NCBI GenBank assembly: GCA_000403275.2
Contig: KE159598.1
Coordinates: 894,356 to 958,355, forward strand
Direction: 5' to 3'
From: Lachnospiraceae bacterium 28-4
GTDB taxonomy: Bacteria > Bacillota > Clostridia > Lachnospirales > Lachnospiraceae
DNA: 64,000 nt
The position numbers were made by a program, and so were the translations under genes. Under the pieces are notes generated by a model. The model made no database searches and was not told the origin of the DNA. It was given only the letters and a program-made list of their open reading frames with translations. This document shows, piece after piece, positions 17,046 to 27,159 of the stretch (position 1 is its first letter; each line of letters begins with the position of its first letter).

Positions 17046-17444
17046 ATGGGAAGAAGAGAATTGAGGGAACAGATTTTTAAACTGCTTTTCCGCGTGGAAT
17101 TTAATAAAAAGGAAGATATGCCGGAGCAGGAAGAACTGTTTTTTCAGGAAGAAGAAAATACGGCGGGCGAAAAAGATGAGCAGTATATTATCGCCAAATA
17201 TGAGGATATTGAGTCCAAGCTGGAGACTATTGATGATATGATCAATAAGGCGGCGAAAGGGTGGGATACGACCCGCATGGGTAAGGTAGATCTGACCCTT
17301 ATTCGGCTTGCTGTTTATGAGATCCAATATGATGACGAGATTCCTACCGGAGTAGCGATCAATGAGGCAGTGGAACTGGCAAAAAAATATGGACAGGAAA
17401 ATTCCCCTGCGTTTGTAAACGGGATTCTTGCCAAATTTGCATAG
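17046..17444 (+). CDS. nusB: Transcription antitermination factor NusB
   Basis: NusB with NusE binds boxA RNA in rRNA antitermination. The 132-residue protein begins GRRELREQIFKLLFRVEF and ends with the conserved VAINEAVELAKKYGQENSPAFVNGILAKF. The ATG at 17046 fits the family start; the longer frame from 17001 overlaps the Asp23 gene. The middle of the protein (about 20-55) is rich in Glu. It overlaps or abuts xseA. Confidence 0.96.
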   Translation: MGRRELREQIFKLLFRVEFNKKEDMPEQEELFFQEEENTAGEKDEQYIIAKYEDIESKLETIDDMINKAAKGWDTTRMGKVDLTLIRLAVYEIQYDDEIPTGVAINEAVELAKKYGQENSPAFVNGILAKFA

Positions 17445-17460
17445 GAATACAGGCAAAAAA

Positions 17461-18672
17461 ATGATGCGGAATGTATATACGGTAACACAAGTGAATTCCT
17501 ATATAAAGAATATGTTTACACAGGATTTTATGATGCAGTCGCTTTTTGTAAAAGGCGAAGTGAGCAACTGCAAATATCATTCTTCAGGGCATATTTATTT
17601 TACGTTGAAAGATGAGAAAGGAACGATTTCCTGCGTAATGTTTGCGGGAAACCGTTCCGGTCTTGCTTTTCGGATGAAGGAAGGACAACAGGTTGTTGTA
17701 GGCGGAACTGTGGATGTTTATGAGCGGGACGGAAAATACCAGCTTTATGCAAGGCAGATTGTTTTGGATGGAGCGGGACTTCTCTATGAAAGGTATGAAA
17801 GGCTGAAGGAAGAGCTGGAAGAGAGAGGGATGTTTGATCACTGCTATAAGCAGCCGATTCCCAGATATATCGAAAAGCTCGGGGTGGTAACGGCGGCTAC
17901 CGGAGCGGCGGTCAGGGACATTATTAATATAGCCGGAAGGCGAAACCCCTATGTGCAGATCGTGCTTTATCCCGCCATCGTCCAGGGGGAACAAGCGGTT
18001 CCTTCCATTGTCAGGGGAATACGAACGCTGGAACGGTTCGGGGTGGATGTAATGATCGTAGGCAGAGGGGGCGGCTCTATCGAAGATCTATGGGCATTCA
18101 ATGAAGAAGCTGTAGCACAGGCGATTTTCGATTGCTCTGTTCCTATTATTTCGGCAGTAGGGCATGAAACGGATACGACGATAGCCGATTATGTGGCGGA
18201 TCTGAGGGCTCCTACGCCATCGGCGGCGGCAGAACTGGCAGTATATGAATACCGGCAGTTTGAGGAAATGCTGAGAGAGTATGAATATACGATGGAACGG
18301 CTTTTTAAAAATAAACTGGATATGTACAGGGGACGCCTGGAGAATCTTGGATTAAAACTGAAGTATTTGAGCCCGGCGGGGCAGATCAGGGAAAAAAGAA
18401 CTTATGCTTTGAAGTTGGAGGAACGAATCGAAAAGGCGATGGAGGATGCCCTTACGGCAAAGAGGCATCGGTTGGAAGTATTTATAGAAAGGCTGAAAGG
18501 ATTGTCGCCCCTGGATAAATTAAAACAAGGATTCTCTTATGTGTCCGATGAAGAAGGAAGGACAGTGGCCAGCATACGGCGGGTCGAAACCGGAAAAATC
18601 TTGAAGGTGCATGTGAGAGACGGAATCATTACGGCAAAGACTTTGGACAAGGAGAGTATGGAATGGGAGTAA
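17461..18672 (+). CDS. xseA: Exodeoxyribonuclease VII large subunit
   Basis: XseA is the catalytic subunit of exonuclease VII, which degrades single-stranded DNA from both ends to short oligonucleotides. The 403-residue protein has an N-terminal OB fold (KGEVSNCKYHSSGHIYFTLKD) and the catalytic region with GVVTAATGAAVRDIIN, VGRGGGSIEDLW and SAVGHETDTTIADYVADLRAPTPSAAAE, then a long coiled-coil C-terminal part. ATG codons at 17461 and 17464 are both possible. xseB overlaps its end. Confidence 0.97.
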   Translation: MMRNVYTVTQVNSYIKNMFTQDFMMQSLFVKGEVSNCKYHSSGHIYFTLKDEKGTISCVMFAGNRSGLAFRMKEGQQVVVGGTVDVYERDGKYQLYARQIVLDGAGLLYERYERLKEELEERGMFDHCYKQPIPRYIEKLGVVTAATGAAVRDIINIAGRRNPYVQIVLYPAIVQGEQAVPSIVRGIRTLERFGVDVMIVGRGGGSIEDLWAFNEEAVAQAIFDCSVPIISAVGHETDTTIADYVADLRAPTPSAAAELAVYEYRQFEEMLREYEYTMERLFKNKLDMYRGRLENLGLKLKYLSPAGQIREKRTYALKLEERIEKAMEDALTAKRHRLEVFIERLKGLSPLDKLKQGFSYVSDEEGRTVASIRRVETGKILKVHVRDGIITAKTLDKESMEWE

Positions 18673-18878
18673 AAAGAAAAGAACTGACATTGGAAGAAGC
18701 CTTTGAAATATTGGAAGAGACGGCTGCCAGGCTGGAGGCGGAGGATATTACGCTGGAGGATGCTTTTAAAGAGTATAAACAGGGAATGGAGATCTTGAAA
18801 TTCTGCAGCGATAAAATAGACAAGGTGGAAAAGAAAGTATTAAAAATTAGCGAGGATGGAGAAACAGATGAATTTTGA
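18663..18878 (+). CDS. xseB: Exodeoxyribonuclease VII small subunit
   Basis: The 71-residue helical protein matches XseB (LTLEEAFEILEETAARLEAEDITLEDAFKEY pattern), the non-catalytic partner of XseA. It starts 10 bp inside the xseA end, so the two subunits are translationally coupled, and it overlaps the possible longer start of ispA. Confidence 0.95.
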   Translation: MGVKRKELTLEEAFEILEETAARLEAEDITLEDAFKEYKQGMEILKFCSDKIDKVEKKVLKISEDGETDEF

Positions 18879-19770
18879 CATGGAACGAAAAGAAAAGGCA
18901 GAGAAAATTGAAGCGGTGATCGGGACATATCTGCCGAAGGAAGAAGGATACCAGAAAAAAGTGGAAGAGGCAATGAACTACAGTGTTCTTGCAGGCGGTA
19001 AGCGGCTGCGGCCGATGCTGCTGGAGGAAACTTATAAAATGTTTGGGGGAGAAGGCCGGGTGGTAGAACCTTTTATGGCTTCTATCGAAATGGTTCATAC
19101 CTATTCTCTGGTGCATGATGATTTGCCGTGTATGGATAACGACGAGTACCGCAGAGGAAGGAAGACGACGCATGTAGTTTACGGAGAAGGGATGGCGGTA
19201 CTGGCAGGAGACGGTCTGCTGAACTTTGCATTTGAAACTGCGATCAAAGCTTTCAGGCTGGCCAGGGACGAAGAGGAAATGAAGAAAATAGCCAGAGCGC
19301 TTGGCATATTTGCCGCGAAGGCAGGTATTTATGGAATGATAGGGGGACAGACAGCCGATATTGAGGCGGAGAATGAGGAAAGTGAGGCGACGGAAGAGCA
19401 GCTTCTTTTTATTCACGAGCATAAAACGGCTGCCCTGATCCAAAGCGCTATGATGGTCGGGGCGGTTCTGGCGGAAGCGTCAGAGGAAGAAGTGGAAAGA
19501 ATTGAAAAATGTGCTTATAATATAGGGCTGGCTTTTCAAATCCAGGACGATATTCTGGATGTGACCGGAAGCCTGGAAACGCTTGGCAAAGAGACGGGAA
19601 GCGATGCGAAGAATAAAAAAATGACTTATGTTACACTGTGGGGGATGGAAGAGGCAAAGAAAGAGGTGGAGAGGCTTTCAGAGGAGGCGCTTGCTATCTT
19701 ATCCTCTTTTGGACGGGAAAATGCGTTTTTGGAAGAGCTGATTCGCAGGTTAATAACAAGAGAAAAATAA
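18868..19770 (+). CDS. ispA: Polyprenyl (farnesyl) diphosphate synthase
   Basis: IspA condenses IPP with DMAPP/GPP to farnesyl diphosphate for quinone and undecaprenyl synthesis. The 300-residue protein shows the first Asp-rich motif DDLPCMDND, preceded by MVHTYSLVHDD, the GGKRLRP substrate motif and the second Asp motif DDILD. ATG 18868 is chosen since GGAG lies 7 nt upstream; ATG 18856 (304 residues) is possible. It precedes dxs, the first enzyme of the non-mevalonate pathway. Confidence 0.95.
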   Translation: MNFDMERKEKAEKIEAVIGTYLPKEEGYQKKVEEAMNYSVLAGGKRLRPMLLEETYKMFGGEGRVVEPFMASIEMVHTYSLVHDDLPCMDNDEYRRGRKTTHVVYGEGMAVLAGDGLLNFAFETAIKAFRLARDEEEMKKIARALGIFAAKAGIYGMIGGQTADIEAENEESEATEEQLLFIHEHKTAALIQSAMMVGAVLAEASEEEVERIEKCAYNIGLAFQIQDDILDVTGSLETLGKETGSDAKNKKMTYVTLWGMEEAKKEVERLSEEALAILSSFGRENAFLEELIRRLITREK

Positions 19771-19845
19771 GGCGTCCATTGACGGCGGACGGAAAGATAT
19801 GCCGTGGAGCCTAAGCTGCGGAAACAAAGGGAAGAAGGTATGACT

Positions 19846-21714
19846 ATGCTATTGGATAACATTCGCCAGGTAAACGATATTAAAAATGTGAGGGAAGAAG
19901 ATCTTGCCGCGCTTGCGGAGGAGATCAGACAGTTTCTGATTGAAAAGATCAGCGTTACGGGAGGGCATCTCGGCTCTAATTTGGGGGCGGTGGAGCTGAC
20001 GATGGCGCTGCACCTTGCGTTAAACCTTCCGGAAGATAAGATCATATGGGATGTGGGGCACCAGTCCTATACCCATAAACTGTTGACCGGAAGGCGGAGC
20101 GGTTTTGAAAATCTGAGGAAGTACGGAGGAATGAGCGGTTTTCCGAAAAGAAAAGAAAGCGACTGCGACGCTTTTGATACCGGGCACAGTTCCACTTCCA
20201 TTTCAGCCGGCCTCGGACTGGTAAAAGCGCGGGATTTGCGGGGGGAAAAACATTCGGTAGTGGCAGTCATAGGAGACGGTTCCCTGACGGGAGGAATGGC
20301 CTATGAGGCGTTAAATAATGCGGCAAGGCTGGATACCAATTATATTATTGTGTTGAACGACAATAATATGTCCATTTCGGAAAATGTAGGCGGTGTATCC
20401 AAATACTTAAATAATGTCAGGACGGCGGACGGATATCTGGATCTGCGGGATGGTGTATACAATACGCTCAAAGATATGCCAAAATACGGCAATCAGATGG
20501 TAAAATTCATCCGCCGCGCGAAAAACAGTTTTAAGCAGCTGGTTATTCCAGGAATGTTTTTTGAGGATATGGGGATTACTTATCTGGGTCCTGTGGACGG
20601 TCATAATATCGGACAGATGGTGCGGGTGTTCCATGAAGCGAAAAGGGTAAAAAAGGCGGTACTCATTCATGTGCAGACGCAGAAAGGAAAAGGATATCTG
20701 CCAGCGGAGAGGCATCCGGCAAGATTTCACGGGGCGGAACCTTTTGTCGTGGAGACAGGGCTTCCTGTCCATCCGAGAACGAAGGCAAATTACACGGATA
20801 TTTTTTCTACCGTTATGACGAAGCTGGGGCAGAGGGACGAGAAGGTGGTAGCGATTACGGCAGCTATGCCCGACGGAACCGGACTAAAGCGTTTTCGTAA
20901 TATGTATCCCGACCGTTTTTTTGACGTAGGCATAGCGGAAGAGCATGCGGTGACATTTGCGGCCGGGCTGGCGGCGGGAGGGCTAAAACCGATCGTGGCA
21001 GTCTATTCTTCCTTTTTACAGCGGGCTTATGACCAGATATTGCATGATGTGTGCATTCAGAATTTACCTGTAGTATTTGCTATTGACAGGGCCGGCCTGG
21101 TGGGAAGCGACGGAGAGACACATCAGGGAATTTTTGATCTTTCCTATTTGTCATCTATTCCCAATATGCATATTATGGCACCGAAAAATAAATGGGAGCT
21201 TTCGGATATGCTGAAATTTGCGGTAGATTTTGGCGCGCCGATAGCGATACGATATCCGAGAGGCGAAGCTTACGACGGTTTGAAAGAATACAGAGAACCG
21301 GTCGTATATGGAAAAAGTGAATTTATTTATAAGGAAAAGGATATCTGCCTTCTGGCGGTGGGAAGCATGGTGAAAACGGCATGCCAGGTGCGGGAACTGC
21401 TGAAAGAAGAAGGATATTCCTGTTCTCTCGTGAATGCCAGGTTTGTAAAACCGATGGACGAAGAACTGATCGAAGCGGCGGCAGAAGATCACAAACTTTT
21501 TGTGACGATGGAGGAAAATGTTGCCAGCGGCGGTTATGGCGAAAGAGTCAGAGGGTTTTTAGAGGACAGGGGGAAGGCATTGCTGTCGATTACTATCCCT
21601 GACGAATATGTGGAACATGGAAATGTGGACATATTGAGGCAGGAACTGGGTATAGATGCGGATTCGATCAAAAAGAAAATACTTGCTGCGGCTGCGGCAT
21701 GGAGGTTAGGGTGA
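19846..21714 (+). CDS. dxs: 1-deoxy-D-xylulose-5-phosphate synthase
   Basis: DXS makes DXP from pyruvate and glyceraldehyde 3-phosphate using thiamine diphosphate, the entry step of the MEP pathway. The 622-residue protein has GHQSYTHKLLTGR, the ThDP motif GDGSLTGGMAYEALNN, and the transketolase central domain with DVGIAEEHAVTFAAGLA. ATG 19846 is preceded by GAAGG at a good distance; ATG 19840 and GTG 19804 are less likely. It forms an isoprenoid pair with ispA. Confidence 0.97.
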   Translation: MLLDNIRQVNDIKNVREEDLAALAEEIRQFLIEKISVTGGHLGSNLGAVELTMALHLALNLPEDKIIWDVGHQSYTHKLLTGRRSGFENLRKYGGMSGFPKRKESDCDAFDTGHSSTSISAGLGLVKARDLRGEKHSVVAVIGDGSLTGGMAYEALNNAARLDTNYIIVLNDNNMSISENVGGVSKYLNNVRTADGYLDLRDGVYNTLKDMPKYGNQMVKFIRRAKNSFKQLVIPGMFFEDMGITYLGPVDGHNIGQMVRVFHEAKRVKKAVLIHVQTQKGKGYLPAERHPARFHGAEPFVVETGLPVHPRTKANYTDIFSTVMTKLGQRDEKVVAITAAMPDGTGLKRFRNMYPDRFFDVGIAEEHAVTFAAGLAAGGLKPIVAVYSSFLQRAYDQILHDVCIQNLPVVFAIDRAGLVGSDGETHQGIFDLSYLSSIPNMHIMAPKNKWELSDMLKFAVDFGAPIAIRYPRGEAYDGLKEYREPVVYGKSEFIYKEKDICLLAVGSMVKTACQVRELLKEEGYSCSLVNARFVKPMDEELIEAAAEDHKLFVTMEENVASGGYGERVRGFLEDRGKALLSITIPDEYVEHGNVDILRQELGIDADSIKKKILAAAAAWRLG

Positions 21715-22601
21715 AAGAACGATTGGATGTACTTTTGGTACAGCAGGGATATGCGCCTTCCCGGGAAAAAGCGAAAGCAATTATTATGTCCGGCAGTGTG
21801 TTCGTGAACGGACAGAGGGAAGATAAGGCAGGAACTTCTTTCGACAGCGGAAAGATACAGATTGAAGTAAGGGGCAGTACGTTAAAATATGTCAGCCGGG
21901 GCGGACTGAAACTGGAGAAGGCTATGGCCGGATTCGGGATCATGCTTCAGGATCAGGTATGCATGGATATCGGCGCTTCTACCGGCGGTTTTACCGACTG
22001 CATGCTGCAAAACGGTGCAGCGAAGGTATATTCCGTGGACGTAGGGCATGGACAGCTGGACTGGAAGCTGCGAAAGGATGAAAGAGTCGTCTGCATGGAA
22101 AAGACAAATTTCCGCTACATGCTTCCGGCTCATATTGATGAACGGCTGGATTTTGCTTCGGTAGACGTTTCTTTTATTTCCCTTACTAAAATATTGATTC
22201 CGGCAAGAAATCTGCTGAAGGATTCGGGGAGGATGGTATGCCTGATTAAGCCCCAGTTTGAGGCAGGAAAAGATAAAGTGGGAAAAAAAGGCGTAGTCCG
22301 GGAGCCGGAAATACACAGGGAAGTTATTGATAAAATTATAGATTTTGCAGACTGCATCGGTTTTCTGGTAAAAGGGCTTGATTTTTCACCCATCAAAGGG
22401 CCGGAAGGAAATATAGAATATCTGTTATATTTGCAGAAAAAGGATTGCATACCGGAAGAAACGGAACATATGACGGAAGCGGAAGCACAGCGGGAATTAG
22501 AAAGAGTGATAAGCGGAAAATGCGGGCTGTCGCAGGAACAGGAAATGAAAGGGCTGACCGCAGGTATTGTGGAAAAAGCCCATGAAACGTTACAGGTATA
22601 A
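21711..22601 (+). CDS. tlyA: TlyA family rRNA (cytidine-2'-O)-methyltransferase
   Basis: TlyA-family enzymes 2'-O-methylate rRNA cytidines. The protein has an N-terminal S4 RNA-binding domain (ERLDVLLVQQGYAPSREKAK) and a FtsJ-like Rossmann methyltransferase domain (DIGASTGGFTDCMLQNGA as the SAM motif; the segment after it holds VDVGHGQLDWKLR). The GTG at 21711 has GGAGG five bases upstream, giving 296 residues; the ATG at 21699 lacks one. It overlaps the dxs end. Whether this member also has haemolysin-like activity is not supported. Confidence 0.94.
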   Translation: MKERLDVLLVQQGYAPSREKAKAIIMSGSVFVNGQREDKAGTSFDSGKIQIEVRGSTLKYVSRGGLKLEKAMAGFGIMLQDQVCMDIGASTGGFTDCMLQNGAAKVYSVDVGHGQLDWKLRKDERVVCMEKTNFRYMLPAHIDERLDFASVDVSFISLTKILIPARNLLKDSGRMVCLIKPQFEAGKDKVGKKGVVREPEIHREVIDKIIDFADCIGFLVKGLDFSPIKGPEGNIEYLLYLQKKDCIPEETEHMTEAEAQRELERVISGKCGLSQEQEMKGLTAGIVEKAHETLQV

Positions 22602-22605
22602 GAGA

Positions 22606-23496
22606 ATGGAGCATTTTTACATCATTACAAACGGACATAAAGACAGCGATCTGAAAAAAACAAAGGAGATCGAACGATATTTGGAAAAACATCATAAAAA
22701 GTGTACCGTTCAGGTCAAGGAAATGAAAAGAGAGTATGGATACACGGATGCTGCTCAAATACCGGAAGATGTGGACTGTATTCTCGTATTGGGCGGCGAC
22801 GGTACGCTTTTGCAGGCGGCGAGAGATATTATCCAAAGGGATATTCCTCTATTAGGGATCAATCTGGGGACTTTGGGATATTTGGCCGAAATAGAAGAAA
22901 CGGGGATGGATGCTGCTTTGGATCAGCTTTTGGAAGGCAGATACGAGGTGGAGCAGAGGATGATGCTGAACGGCAGGGTCGTCAGGGGAAAGATACATAT
23001 CAAGAGGCATGAGGAAAAAGGCATCCCACAATATGAAACAGAGGAAGCCAGCGCTTTAAACGATATTGCTATTACAAGAAGCGGGTCTTTGCAGATTATC
23101 CGCTTCCGTATTTATGTCAATGGGAAGTTTTTGAACGAATATCAGGCAGACGGCGTGATCGTGGCGACTCCTACGGGATCGACAGGGTACAACCTTTCTG
23201 CGGGAGGACCGATCGTGGAACCAAAGGCAGAACTTATCATGATAACGCCTGTCAGTCCTCATACGCTCAATACAAGAAGCATTATTCTTGCGCCGGAAGA
23301 CCAGATAGAGGTGGAGATAGGAGCGGGAAGAGGGGAGGCCGTCCAACAGGTAGAGGTAAGTTTTGACGGAAGCCATAATGTGATGTTATATACCGGAGAC
23401 CGTGTGGTGATCGAAAGGGCGGAAACAACCACCGGTATTGTGAAATTGAACGAAGCAAGTTTTTTGGAAATATTGCATAGAAAACTGAGCGTTTGA
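22606..23496 (+). CDS. nadK: NAD kinase
   Basis: NadK phosphorylates NAD to NADP. The 296-residue protein starts MEHFYIITNGHKDSD, as in relatives, and contains the catalytic GGDGTLLQAAR and the TPTGSTGYNLSAGGP nucleotide-binding loop, plus NDIAITR. An in-frame ATG at 22582, inside the tlyA end, is a possible earlier start. It sits tightly between tlyA and argR, the usual order in clostridia. Confidence 0.96.
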   Translation: MEHFYIITNGHKDSDLKKTKEIERYLEKHHKKCTVQVKEMKREYGYTDAAQIPEDVDCILVLGGDGTLLQAARDIIQRDIPLLGINLGTLGYLAEIEETGMDAALDQLLEGRYEVEQRMMLNGRVVRGKIHIKRHEEKGIPQYETEEASALNDIAITRSGSLQIIRFRIYVNGKFLNEYQADGVIVATPTGSTGYNLSAGGPIVEPKAELIMITPVSPHTLNTRSIILAPEDQIEVEIGAGRGEAVQQVEVSFDGSHNVMLYTGDRVVIERAETTTGIVKLNEASFLEILHRKLSV

Positions 23497-23548
23497 GAAG
23501 TAACAGCGGAATAAAAAAGTTTGTAGCGGAATTGGGGGACAAACAGCA

Positions 23549-24001
23549 ATGAAAAAGAGCAGACATGGAAAAATTATTGAATTAATTGAAAACTATGATA
23601 TTGAGACGCAGGATGAACTGGCGGAGAAGCTGAAGGAAGCCGGCTTCCAGGTGACACAGGCGACCGTTTCCAGGGATATCAGGGCATTAAAGCTTTCCAA
23701 GGTTCCTACGGGAAACGGCAGACAGAAATATGTAGTGCTGAAGCAGGATGACAGTTTTTTGGGAGATAAATATATTCGTGTGCTGAAAGACGGTTTTGTT
23801 TCTATGGATATGGCGCAGAATATACTTGTGATCAAAACTGTTTCAGGAATGGCGATGGCGGTGGCGGCAGCGCTGGACGCTATGAAAATGAGAGAAATCG
23901 TGGGCTCCATTGCGGGGGATGATACGATTATGATGGCGATACGATCGGTAGAGGATACCCGTATCGTTATGGATAAAATCCATAAGATGATGGATATTTA
24001 A
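23549..24001 (+). CDS. argR: Arginine repressor ArgR/AhrC
   Basis: The 150-residue protein has an N-terminal winged helix (RHGKIIELIENYDIETQDELAEKLKEAGFQVTQATVSRDIR) and a C-terminal oligomerisation domain with GSIAGDDTIMMAIRS that binds arginine. It represses arginine synthesis and can activate catabolism. It lies between nadK and recN as in many Firmicutes, where it has no direct link to its neighbours. Confidence 0.96.
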   Translation: MKKSRHGKIIELIENYDIETQDELAEKLKEAGFQVTQATVSRDIRALKLSKVPTGNGRQKYVVLKQDDSFLGDKYIRVLKDGFVSMDMAQNILVIKTVSGMAMAVAAALDAMKMREIVGSIAGDDTIMMAIRSVEDTRIVMDKIHKMMDI

Positions 24002-24050
24002 GAATTTATGTGTATTAGATTTTTGCCCGGAACACATAAGGAGTGGAAAG

Positions 24051-25730
24051 ATGTTAATAAGCTTACATGTAAAAAATCTGGCGTTAATTGACGAGGAAGA
24101 GGTATTTTTTGAAGAAGGATTGAACATTTTGACGGGCGAAACCGGCGCCGGCAAATCCATCGTGATAGGTTCCGTGAATCTTGCTTTGGGAGCAAAAGCG
24201 GATAAAGACCTGATACGGGACGGCGCGGAGTATGCTTTGGTGGAACTGGTTTTTCAGTTGGATGAAAGACAGGAGGAGCGGCTGAGGGAAATGGATATTT
24301 TTCCGGAGGAGGATCATACGCTGATTATCCAGAGGAGGATTATGCCGTCCAGGAGCGTATGCAAAGTATGCGGGGAAACGGCAGGAGCGAAGCAGTTGAA
24401 GGAAATCGCGGGCGTCCTCATCAATATCCATGGACAACATGAACATCAGACTTTATTACAGAAGAAAAAATATAAAGAAATACTGGATGATTATGCAGGA
24501 GAAAGTTCCGCCGGATTAAAGGATGAGATCAGGGAATGCTACAGAGAATTTACGGAACTTCAAAAAGAACTGGAAAAGAATACCGGAGATGAGGCGGCGA
24601 GAGAAAGGGAAGCGTCGCTTTTAAGGTTTGAAGTGGAGGAAATTGAAGAGGCGAATTTGAATCCGGGAGAAGACGAAGAACTGGAACAGCTTTACCATAA
24701 GATGGTAAACAGCCGAAAGATCAAGGAGGCTGTATATAGCGCCTGCCATATGACCGGATATGGCGAAGGGGAAAGCGCCGGGGAATATATCGGCCGGGCG
24801 CTGAGAGAGTTGAAGAGCGTTTCTTCTTATGACAGCGTTTTGGAGGAATTGGAGGCGCAGCTCCAGGATATCGATAATCTGCTGGGAGATTTTAACCGGG
24901 CAGCTTCCGGCTATATGGACGGGCTTGAGTTTGACGGGGAAGATTTTGCGAGGACGGAAGAGCGTCTGAATTTAGTCAATCATTTAAAATCAAAGTATGG
25001 AAAAAATATAGAGGAAGTTCTTGCATATAAAACCCATGGAGAAGAAAGACTAAATATATTGGAAAATTATGAAATATACCGGAATGAGGTATTGCAGCGG
25101 CTTGGGCAGACGAGGGAAAAACTGTTAAAGCTATGCGGCAAATTATCCGATATACGGAAAAAGTGCGCGAAAAAGCTGGGTAAGGAATTAAAACAGGCAT
25201 TGCGGGAACTGAATTTTGAAGAGGTGCATTTTGAGATATTGGTAAATCCTTGTCCGGAAATGCCGGCTTCCGATGGGTACGATGACATAGAATTTATAAT
25301 ATCGACGAATAAGGGGGAAGCGCCCAAGCCTTTGAACCAGGTGGCGAGCGGAGGAGAGCTGTCCAGGATTATGCTGGCATTTAAGACGGTGCTGGCGGAT
25401 AAGGACGATATCCAGACTCTTATTTTTGATGAAATCGATACGGGTATCAGCGGAAAAACCGCATGGAAGGTATCGGAAAAGCTGGGAATTCTTGGGAAAA
25501 ACCACCAGGTGGTCTGCATTACCCACCTTCCCCAGATCGCTGCCATGTCGGACGTTCATTTTTTAATAGAAAAAAGCGCTAAAAAAGACCGGACGGTTAC
25601 AACAATCAAAAAAATATCGGAAGAAGACGACTTAAGGGAATTGGCCAGAATGCTTGGAGGCGCGGAAATTACGGAAGCAGCGCTCCAGAATGCAAGAGAA
25701 ATGAAAGCATTGGCCAAAAATACGAAATAA
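24051..25730 (+). CDS. recN: DNA repair protein RecN
   Basis: RecN is an SMC-like ATPase recruited to double-strand breaks. The 559-residue protein has an N-terminal Walker A (GETGAGKSIVIG), a long coiled-coil middle, the ABC signature ASGGELSRIMLA and Walker B LIFDEIDTGISGKTA, with ITHLPQIAAMSD as the H-loop region. AAGGAG precedes the ATG. The recN-spoIVB order is conserved in clostridia. Confidence 0.97.
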   Translation: MLISLHVKNLALIDEEEVFFEEGLNILTGETGAGKSIVIGSVNLALGAKADKDLIRDGAEYALVELVFQLDERQEERLREMDIFPEEDHTLIIQRRIMPSRSVCKVCGETAGAKQLKEIAGVLINIHGQHEHQTLLQKKKYKEILDDYAGESSAGLKDEIRECYREFTELQKELEKNTGDEAAREREASLLRFEVEEIEEANLNPGEDEELEQLYHKMVNSRKIKEAVYSACHMTGYGEGESAGEYIGRALRELKSVSSYDSVLEELEAQLQDIDNLLGDFNRAASGYMDGLEFDGEDFARTEERLNLVNHLKSKYGKNIEEVLAYKTHGEERLNILENYEIYRNEVLQRLGQTREKLLKLCGKLSDIRKKCAKKLGKELKQALRELNFEEVHFEILVNPCPEMPASDGYDDIEFIISTNKGEAPKPLNQVASGGELSRIMLAFKTVLADKDDIQTLIFDEIDTGISGKTAWKVSEKLGILGKNHQVVCITHLPQIAAMSDVHFLIEKSAKKDRTVTTIKKISEEDDLRELARMLGGAEITEAALQNAREMKALAKNTK

Positions 25731-25810
25731 TGCTTTTGCCAAAAGTATACTAAATTAAAATCCTTAAGTTTTTCACATACTAAAGAAGATTTTTGAAAGG
25801 ATGTGAAAAC

Positions 25811-27130
25811 TTGAAAAGGAAAAGCCATAAAAAGAAAAATCAGAAAAATGGTAAAAGCAGTATTGAAAAATATAGAACGTGCTTATATGTTGCGTTAGCC
25901 GGAAGTCTTGCCGCTTTAGTATTTACCTGTTATTTTTCCTTATGGAGAAAAGTGCCTTCCAATATAAAGATAAAAGCAGGCGTGGATCAGACGCTGGATT
26001 TTCAGGTTCCCGCATCGGGGGAAATCTATAAGGAAGCTGTAGAAGTAAGCGGATTTACAAAATCGAATATACCGAGGGACAGCATTCATATAGATTTGGG
26101 GAAACCGGTGACGATCAAGGCGAACGCTATTGAAAAATATGTTCTTGATTTAAAATTATTTGGTATCATACCGCTGAAAACGGTAGATGTACAAGTCATC
26201 CAGAATAGAACCCTTACTCCGGCGGGGATCCCCATAGGTATTTATGTAAAGACCCAGGGGGTGCTTGTAATCGGGGTAGGGGATTTTACGGGAGAAGAAG
26301 GGCAGAAAGTCTCCCCAGCCCAGTATGTGCTGAAATCAGGGGATTATATTACCCAGGTCAACGATGAGGAGGTCACGGGAAAAAGTGATTTTATGGAAAA
26401 AATAAAGCACAGCGAAGGACAGGAACTGATCATGAAGGTGAGAAGGGGAGAGGAGGATCTTACCCTGAGCGTCAGGCCGGAAGTCAGCCAGTCCGGCGAC
26501 TATAAAATCGGCGTGTGGATCAGGGATAACGCCCAAGGGGTAGGAACAATGACCTATCTTAACGAAAGTGCGGATTTCGGCGCATTGGGACATGGAATTA
26601 ACGACGTGGATACGAGTACATTGATGGAACTGGAAAAGGGGACTCTCTATCATACGGAAATTATAGGGATCACAAGAGGAAGTAATGGCGCGCCGGGGGA
26701 ACTGACGGGCTATATTGAATATGATGAAGATAATATCATTGGCGAAATCACGGAAAATACGGCGGAAGGGATTTTCGGAACCTGTAACGGCCAGATCTAT
26801 GAAGCAGTGTCTAATGAAGCACTTCCCATCGGATTGAAGCAGGAGATCAAAAGGGGGCCTGCCCAGATCATTTGCAGCATCGACGGGACGCCCAGCCGTT
26901 ACGATATAGAAATTATGGAGATCCATCTGGACAATGATAACGTAAACAGAGGGATCGTTCTCCGAATTACGGATACAGAACTGTTATCCCTGACAGGAGG
27001 CATTGTCCAGGGAATGAGCGGTTCGCCCATCATTCAGGACGGAAAAATCATAGGTGCTGTCACCCATGTACTCGTTCAGGATTCGACAAAGGGATATGGA
27101 ATCTTTATTGAAAATATGCTGTCGCATTAG
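25811..27130 (+). CDS. spoIVB: SpoIVB serine peptidase, TTG start
   Basis: SpoIVB is a forespore-made protease that crosses into the intermembrane space and triggers sigma-K activation. From the TTG at 25811 it has 439 residues: a basic N-terminus, a membrane helix (about 22-42), a PDZ domain (about 155-225, GDYITQVNDEEVTGK) and an S55 peptidase domain with GHGINDVDTS and the serine motif GMSGSP at residues 401-406. AAAGGATG lies about 9 bases before 25811, whereas the upstream TTG at 25793 has none. The -10-like CATACTA at 25776 lacks a clear -35. Confidence 0.94.
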   Translation: MKRKSHKKKNQKNGKSSIEKYRTCLYVALAGSLAALVFTCYFSLWRKVPSNIKIKAGVDQTLDFQVPASGEIYKEAVEVSGFTKSNIPRDSIHIDLGKPVTIKANAIEKYVLDLKLFGIIPLKTVDVQVIQNRTLTPAGIPIGIYVKTQGVLVIGVGDFTGEEGQKVSPAQYVLKSGDYITQVNDEEVTGKSDFMEKIKHSEGQELIMKVRRGEEDLTLSVRPEVSQSGDYKIGVWIRDNAQGVGTMTYLNESADFGALGHGINDVDTSTLMELEKGTLYHTEIIGITRGSNGAPGELTGYIEYDEDNIIGEITENTAEGIFGTCNGQIYEAVSNEALPIGLKQEIKRGPAQIICSIDGTPSRYDIEIMEIHLDNDNVNRGIVLRITDTELLSLTGGIVQGMSGSPIIQDGKIIGAVTHVLVQDSTKGYGIFIENMLSH

Positions 27131-27159
27131 AGGGCGTGGCCTAAATCTAAACAGTATAA

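Noticed and set aside
25741-25810. Sigma-G or sigma-F promoter for spoIVB
   Set aside because: A CATACTA -10 is present at 25776, but no matching -35 lies at the required distance.
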